Source: Brevundimonas sp. (lineage in GTDB: Bacteria > Pseudomonadota > Alphaproteobacteria > Caulobacterales > Caulobacteraceae). Taken from it: a DNA stretch of 9,479 nucleotides. The stretch spans positions 1 to 9,479 of the forward strand of contig JADGMZ010000374.1 of assembly GCA_015234495.1 (NCBI GenBank), given 5' to 3'. The notes under the pieces are model-generated. The model had not been told where the DNA came from. It saw nothing but the letters and a program-made list of their open reading frames with translations, and ran no database searches. Both the position numbers and the translations under genes were made by a program. Shown one piece after another: positions 6,632 to 9,479 of this stretch (position 1 is the stretch's first letter; every line of letters begins with the position of its first letter).

Positions 6632-6855
6632 TGCAGGTCGCGCTCTACGCTGTCGGGGCCGTAACGACCTGCCTTGCGGTGCTGGTTGGTATCCTTCTGG
6701 CGATCCTCGGAGTTCTTTTTCTTCTGGGCCAAGTCTATCCACCCGGCGCTGCACGAATCGCCTTTGTCGGAATTCCGGTGGGCTTAGGCCTTTGGCTTGG
6801 CGGACGTCTGTTGATGATGCGGGCGTTCTCACCTCGCAAAGCCATGGAGAATTGA
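6631..6855 (+). CDS. Small membrane protein of unknown function between pntAA and pntAB
   Basis: The product is 74 aa. The ATG at 6631 overlaps the pntAA stop (TGATG) and follows the purine-rich GAAGGGGTGAGGGGG, a good translational-coupling arrangement. A GTG one codon earlier is also in frame. Two transmembrane segments are visible: about residues 3-32, very rich in Leu, Ile and Val, and about 41-62, which is Gly-rich. A short basic tail follows (MMRAFSPRKAMEN). I recognise no family. Codon use is unlike the neighbours: by my count 29 of 74 codons end in A or T, including a TTA and many CTT, GTT and GGA, whereas pntAA is close to GC3-saturated. That suggests recent acquisition or relaxed constraint. 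It is not PntAB, which is intact at 7428. It may modulate the transhydrogenase or be an unrelated passenger. Confidence 0.6.
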   Translation: MQVALYAVGAVTTCLAVLVGILLAILGVLFLLGQVYPPGAARIAFVGIPVGLGLWLGGRLLMMRAFSPRKAMEN

Positions 6856-6860
6856 GCGAG

Positions 6861-6881
6861 ATGGAACAGGTCGATCCCATC
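6861..6881 (+). repeat. Partial direct repeat of the pntAB start
   Basis: ATGGAACAGGTC here against ATGGAACACGTC at 7428-7439 gives 11 of 12 identical bases. After a six-base gap in this copy, GATCCCA matches again. In protein this is MEQVDPI against MEHVPVDPT, both at start codons. The partner copy is 7428-7452. Confidence 0.55.
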
Positions 6882-7427
6882 CGCGCGACTCCCTTCCCCC
6901 TCGACGGGGGAAGGGTCGGGGTTGGGGGTGCGCGCGCCGGTTTCGCCGAAGACGGCGCGAAAGGCTTCGACGGCGCCTCCCGCACTCCGATGGCGGACAC
7001 TGGCGCGAACACCCCCTCCCAACCCTCCCCCGTCGAGGGGGAGGGCTTTTCGCGGTTCGCCCGGGCGGACCGGGCTTCCGAACAGGCCATTGGTCGTGCC
7101 CGACGATTGCGAGCGGCGCCGACGTGGACGGAGGTCAAACTCTGGGACCGGTTGCGCCTCTTGTCGGTCCGCTTCAGGAGGCAAGCGCCGATGGGGCGAT
7201 ACATTGCCGATTTCGTCTGCTACCGCGCCAACCTTGTGATCGAGGTTGACGGCGGCGTACATCAGCTTCCGGATGTCGCTGTTCGCGACCTCGAACGAGA
7301 CGCGTGGCTCATCAGCCAAGGCTATACGGTCCTCCGGTTTACCACGCGGCAGGTCGAGGACGACATTAACGGCGTGGTTCGGACTGTCCGGAATACCGTT
7401 TCGAACCGCCTGAAGAGGGCGATCTGA
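6861..7427 (+). CDS. DUF559 (Vsr-like) endonuclease-domain protein with a repeat-encoded N-terminus
   Basis: The product is 188 aa from the ATG at 6861. Residues about 70-185 form a DUF559 domain (PF04480), related to Vsr and PD-(D/E)XK nucleases. Visible features are ARRLRAAPTWTEVKLWDRLR, FRRQAPMGRYIADF with D117, LVIEVDGGVH with E128, D130 and H134, then RDAWLISQGYTVLRFT. The putative acidic catalytic set is present, so the domain looks intact. Residues 8-65 are translated from two palindromic repeats and the spacer between them, are low in complexity, and are unlikely to be a functional domain. The true start is uncertain: GGAG at 6846-6849 supports 6861, and an in-frame ATG at 6990 would remove half of the repeat part. 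Codons are less GC-biased than in the pnt genes. DUF559 proteins are usually uncharacterised. A role in DNA cleavage or mobility is an inference. Confidence 0.75.
   Translation: MEQVDPIRATPFPLDGGRVGVGGARAGFAEDGAKGFDGASRTPMADTGANTPSQPSPVEGEGFSRFARADRASEQAIGRARRLRAAPTWTEVKLWDRLRLLSVRFRRQAPMGRYIADFVCYRANLVIEVDGGVHQLPDVAVRDLERDAWLISQGYTVLRFTTRQVEDDINGVVRTVRNTVSNRLKRAI
6889..6933 (+). repeat. Palindromic repeat, copy 1
   Basis: The core is a perfect 10-bp stem: CCCTTCCCCC (6891-6900), loop TCGAC, GGGGGAAGGG (6906-6915). A G-rich tail with GGGGTTGGGGG follows to about 6933. Copy 2 matches it in reverse orientation, including the tail. It lies inside the 5' part of the DUF559 reading frame. Its form resembles the short palindromic REP-type repeats of high-GC proteobacteria. 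Confidence 0.8.
7003..7047 (-). repeat. Palindromic repeat, copy 2, inverted
   Basis: The core is CCCTCCCCC (7023-7031), loop GTCGA, GGGGGAGGG (7037-7045), a perfect 9-bp stem. Its reverse complement aligns with copy 1 through the core, the G-rich tail and the following CGCGCC, with a few substitutions and short indels. The pair is about 70 bp apart and faces inward, forming a bipartite, MITE- or BIME-like element of about 160 bp. A TTTT run follows on the plus strand. Confidence 0.8.
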
Positions 7428-7760
7428 ATGGAACACGTCCCCGTAGATCCCACCATCTTCCGCCTCGCCATTTTCGTGCTGGCCATCTTCGTCGGCTACT
7501 ACGTCGTTTGGAGCGTCACCCCGGCCCTGCACACGCCGCTGATGGCGGTGACCAACGCCATTTCGTCGGTGATCGTGGTCGGCGGGCTGATCGCGGCGGC
7601 GGCGGCCAGCGGCGACGACGGCTGGATCGCCAAGGGGGCCGGCGTGGCGGCCGTGACCCTGGCCAGCGTCAATATCTTCGGCGGCTTCATGGTCACCCGG
7701 CGCATGCTGGCCATGTACCGCAAGAAGGAACGACCTCCAGCCAGGGCCGGGGACAGGTGA
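7428..7760 (+). CDS. pntAB: Proton-translocating NAD(P) transhydrogenase, alpha-2 subunit (membrane part)
   Basis: This 110-aa protein is the membrane portion of the alpha chain, a separate polypeptide in many alphaproteobacteria. It contributes to the proton channel of domain II together with PntB. The conserved segment [20 protein letters not shown] (23-42), followed by [10 protein letters not shown], is diagnostic. Transmembrane helices are predicted at about 11-30, 40-61 and 67-90, with [20 protein letters not shown] closing the last helix. Length is normal, with a slightly extended basic tail ([10 protein letters not shown]). The ATG at 7428 directly follows the DUF559 stop (TGAATG), and no strong ribosome binding site is visible in the AAGAGGGCGATC stretch. 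Its N-terminus carries two residues (P-V, positions 5-6) that the duplicated upstream start lacks. The last four bases overlap the GTG start of the next gene. Confidence 0.95.
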   Translation: MEHVPVDPTIFRLAIFVLAIFVGYYVVWSVTPALHTPLMAVTNAISSVIVVGGLIAAAAASGDDGWIAKGAGVAAVTLASVNIFGGFMVTRRMLAMYRKKERPPARAGDR

Positions 7761-8044
7761 CGTGGAGCATCGATCAGTTCGCGACGGGCGTGGCTTGGGC
7801 CGCCGCGGCGGTGGGCCTCGGCCTCGTGGCCTGGGGCTGGTTCCTCGAGAAGGGGCCGATACGGCGCATCCGCCTGCTCGACTGCGGGCTGGTGCTGCTG
7901 TCGTCGGCGATCCTGCTGCGCATCGTGGCGCAGGAGAAGTCGATGAGCGTGCTGGACTGGACTATGGCCTTCCTGGCCCCGCTGTTCATCGCCGCCGCCC
8001 TGTGGCGGCTGGCGCGGACAGCCTGTCCGCCGTCGGGACCGTGA
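7757..8044 (+). CDS. Small three-helix membrane protein between pntAB and pntB
   Basis: The product is 95 aa. The GTG at 7757 overlaps the pntAB stop (GTGA) and is preceded by GCCGGGGACAG, so translation is probably coupled. Three hydrophobic segments are visible at about residues 9-29, 38-57 and 66-85. The loops are charged ([20 protein letters not shown]), and [13 protein letters not shown] forms the tail. The basic loop after the first helix suggests an inner-membrane protein with that loop in the cytoplasm. Codon use is strongly GC3-biased like pntAB, so it looks resident rather than recently acquired. I do not recognise a family. Its position inside the pnt operon suggests a link to the transhydrogenase or the respiratory membrane, but nothing in the sequence proves it. 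Confidence 0.7.
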   Translation: MTWSIDQFATGVAWAAAAVGLGLVAWGWFLEKGPIRRIRLLDCGLVLLSSAILLRIVAQEKSMSVLDWTMAFLAPLFIAAALWRLARTACPPSGP

Positions 8045-8355
8045 GCGTGGCCGGCCTGATGCGAAGTGCGATCCGCCGGGGCGCGCGGCGGTCGGCCCTG
8101 CTGGGCTGCGCCTTCAGCCTGATGACGATTGGCGCGGCGCCGGCCGCGGCCCAGACGCACGTCGGGACCAATATCGAGGGCGGCATGCACTGGCATGTTT
8201 CGTCGCGCGAGGGGGCGAGCTGGCGGCTGGTCTGCCGGTTTCCGCCGGTGACCTACTATCGCAGCGCCTATGACCAGAAGGCGTGGATCAACCGTTTCGA
8301 GCGCAGCGGCCGGGGCGCCGATTCCGGCCGCCTGCCGCTGAACATCGGACATTGA
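8041..8355 (+). CDS. Small exported protein of unknown function, possibly truncated by an in-frame TGA
   Basis: The product is 104 aa from the GTG at 8041, which overlaps the previous stop (GTGA). An ATG at 8059 giving 98 aa is an alternative. The N-terminus has a twin basic region (RRGARRS), a hydrophobic core LLGCAFSLMTIGAAP and a cleavage site after AAA at about residue 37, so it should be periplasmic. The mature part (THVGTNIEGGMHWHVSSREG...) is polar, rich in Arg and aromatic residues, with one cysteine (C65). No family is recognised. The frame ends at TGA 8353-8355, but the same frame continues for 38 codons that all end in G or C up to TGA at 8470-8472. The original protein was therefore probably 143 aa, and this copy may be a truncated form or a pseudogene. 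It precedes pntB, which has its own ribosome binding site. Confidence 0.6.
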   Translation: MSVAGLMRSAIRRGARRSALLGCAFSLMTIGAAPAAAQTHVGTNIEGGMHWHVSSREGASWRLVCRFPPVTYYRSAYDQKAWINRFERSGRGADSGRLPLNIGH

Positions 8356-8472
8356 CACCTGTGGAAGACCGGCGGGCGCGGGGCCGTGGGCCTCGGCCTG
8401 GCGCGGCCGGGCGAGCGGGTCGGCGACGCCACCCGCGACCCGGCGGAGCCGGCGGCGGTCGGCTTCCTGTGA
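8353..8472 (+). pseudogene. Orphaned C-terminal coding remnant of the exported protein
   Basis: After the TGA at 8353, the frame continues for 38 codons to a second TGA at 8470-8472. All 38 codons have G or C in the third position, including several GGC, GTC, CTG and GAC, the signature of selected coding in this genome. The peptide begins HLWKTGGRGAVGLGLARPGE and ends in AAVGFL. It has no start of its own that would give a sensible product. The likely cause is one base change creating TGA from TGC, TGT or TGG. A sequencing error is possible. Confidence 0.5.
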
Positions 8473-8494
8473 TGGCTGCATTGAGGGGAACAGC

Positions 8495-9479
8495 ATGAAC
8501 GCATCGATCGCGGCCCTGGCCTATCTGGTCTCCGGCGTCCTGTTCATCCTCAGCCTGCGCGGGCTGTCGAACCCCGAGACGAGCCGGCGCGGCAATACGC
8601 TGGGCATGATCGGCATGGCCCTGGCGGTGGCGGTGACGCTGGCCACCCTGTGGGGCAGCGGGGCGCTGGACCTGCTGACCGCGGGGATGATCGTCGGCGG
8701 GGTGGTGGTCGGCGGCGGGGCGGGCGCGCTGATCGCCGGCCGGGTGCAGATGACCCAGATGCCCCAGCTGGTGGCGGCCTTCCACTCGCTGGTCGGCATG
8801 GCCGCCTGCCTGGTGGCGATCGGGGCCGTCTACGCCCCCGAGAGCTTCGGCATCGCGACGGCGACCGGCGGGATCAAGACCCTGTCGATCATCGAACTCA
8901 GCCTGGGCGTGGCCATCGGCGCCATCACCTTCACCGGCTCCGTGATCGCCTTCGCCAAGCTGAACGGCAACATGAGCGGCGCGCCGATCATCCTGCCGGC
9001 GCGGCACCTGATCAACATCGCCCTCGGCCTGGGTCTGGTGCTGCTGATCGGGGTGATGATCGGCTCGGGCGGCACGGCGACGTGGGCCTTCTGGGGCGTG
9101 TTCGCCCTGGCCCTGATCCTCGGCGCGACCCTGATCATCCCCATCGGCGGGGCCGACATGCCGGTGGTGGTGTCCATGCTCAACTCCTACTCGGGCTGGG
9201 CGGCGGCGGCCCTGGGCTTCACGCTCGAGAACATCGCCCTGATCATCACCGGGGCGCTGGTCGGCAGCTCGGGCGCGATCCTCAGCTACATCATGTGCAA
9301 GGGCATGAACCGCAGCTTCATCTCGGTGATCCTGGGCGGTTTCGGCGGCGAGACGGGTGCGGCGGCCGGGGGCGGGGCGGTGGAGACGCGGCCGGTCAAG
9401 CAGGGCTCGGCCGAGGACGCGGCCTTCATCATGAAGAACGCCTCGAAGGTCATCATCGTGCCCGGCTACGGCATGGCCG
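8495..9479 (+). CDS. pntB: Proton-translocating NAD(P) transhydrogenase, beta subunit, 3' end outside window
   Basis: The first 328 residues are present. The family length is about 460, so domain III, the NADP(H)-binding part, is cut at its start. The ATG at 8495 follows GAGGGGAA (8483-8490) at a good distance. The membrane part (about 1-265) has eight or nine helices. H97 in QLVAAFHSLVG corresponds to the channel histidine of E. coli PntB (His91), and D221 and N230 in GADMPVVVSMLNSYSGWA correspond to E. coli Asp213 and Asn222. GGFGGETG at 281-288 starts the linker, and FIMKNASKVIIVPGYGMA begins domain III at the window edge. Everything seen is intact, so the enzyme is probably functional despite the extra genes in its operon. 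Confidence 0.96.
   Translation, partial: MNASIAALAYLVSGVLFILSLRGLSNPETSRRGNTLGMIGMALAVAVTLATLWGSGALDLLTAGMIVGGVVVGGGAGALIAGRVQMTQMPQLVAAFHSLVGMAACLVAIGAVYAPESFGIATATGGIKTLSIIELSLGVAIGAITFTGSVIAFAKLNGNMSGAPIILPARHLINIALGLGLVLLIGVMIGSGGTATWAFWGVFALALILGATLIIPIGGADMPVVVSMLNSYSGWAAAALGFTLENIALIITGALVGSSGAILSYIMCKGMNRSFISVILGGFGGETGAAAGGGAVETRPVKQGSAEDAAFIMKNASKVIIVPGYGMA

Larger units (their letters stand above)
6880..7427 (+). mobile_element. Candidate mobile unit: inverted palindromes plus DUF559 gene inserted in the pnt operon
   Basis: The block consists of the inward-facing palindromes (6889-7047) fused to the DUF559 gene, and ends exactly before the pntAB ATG. Just before it, from 6861, lies a short sequence resembling the pntAB 5' end, suggesting duplication at insertion. 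The base composition of the DUF559 part differs from pntAA and pntAB. No transposase is present and terminal boundaries cannot be fixed from one genome, so calling it mobile is an inference. Confidence 0.4.

Noticed and set aside
6889..7047. CRISPR array
   Set aside because: There are only two copies, in opposite orientation, with no regular spacers and no cas genes.
5414..7532. Long minus-strand frames opposite pntAA and the DUF559 region
   Set aside because: They cover secure genes on the plus strand, including PntAA motifs, and encode His/Gln/Arg-rich low-complexity peptides.
8353..8355. TGA read as selenocysteine
   Set aside because: No selenoprotein family is recognisable and no SECIS-like hairpin is evident just downstream. 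A nonsense mutation is simpler.

Overview
This is a gene-dense stretch of very GC-rich DNA (GC3 close to saturation in most genes). It looks like the chromosome of an alphaproteobacterium, most likely Caulobacterales (Brevundimonas, Caulobacter or Phenylobacterium type). The evidence is the three-gene split proton-translocating transhydrogenase (pntAA/pntAB/pntB), the alphaproteobacterial small aa3 oxidase subunit IV next to it, a DUF1203 protein, and a Caulobacter-like GCTATAAG promoter element. The genus is an inference.

Left part (1-5076): the 3' end of a PiT-family phosphate transporter overlaps by one base a Nudix hydrolase whose PKGG and Nudix-box region resembles diphosphoinositol-polyphosphate hydrolases. 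Then come an exported DUF2059 protein (+) and a convergent DUF1203 gene (-) whose stops are two bases apart, with a strong 9-bp hairpin at the junction. Divergent from DUF1203 is an M3-family oligoendopeptidase with HELGH, followed 35 bp later by an exported penicillin-binding-type serine hydrolase with SxxK and YxN.

Right part (5100-9479): a recognisable sigma70 promoter leads to the aa3 oxidase subunit IV gene. The transhydrogenase operon follows: pntAA (TTG start), pntAB, and pntB (cut by the window end). The three pnt genes are not adjacent. Between pntAA and pntAB lie a 74-aa membrane protein with unusually AT-rich codons and a DUF559 (Vsr-like) endonuclease gene. The 5' part of the DUF559 gene runs through two inverted copies of a strongly palindromic repeat. 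Between pntAB and pntB lie a 95-aa three-helix membrane protein and a small exported protein whose frame is interrupted by a TGA but stays coding-like for 38 more codons. Junctions inside the operon are tight (TGATG, TGAATG, GTGA, GTGA), so the extra genes are probably co-transcribed and translationally coupled with the proton pump.

The most interesting point is the palindrome plus DUF559 block. It starts with a short sequence (from 6861) that closely matches the start of pntAB (from 7428), as if a mobile unit had landed at the beginning of pntAB and the gene start had been duplicated so that pntAB survived. The two uncharacterised membrane proteins embedded in the operon are candidates for accessory transhydrogenase or respiratory factors. 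I see no CRISPR array, tRNA, rRNA or classical insertion sequence.
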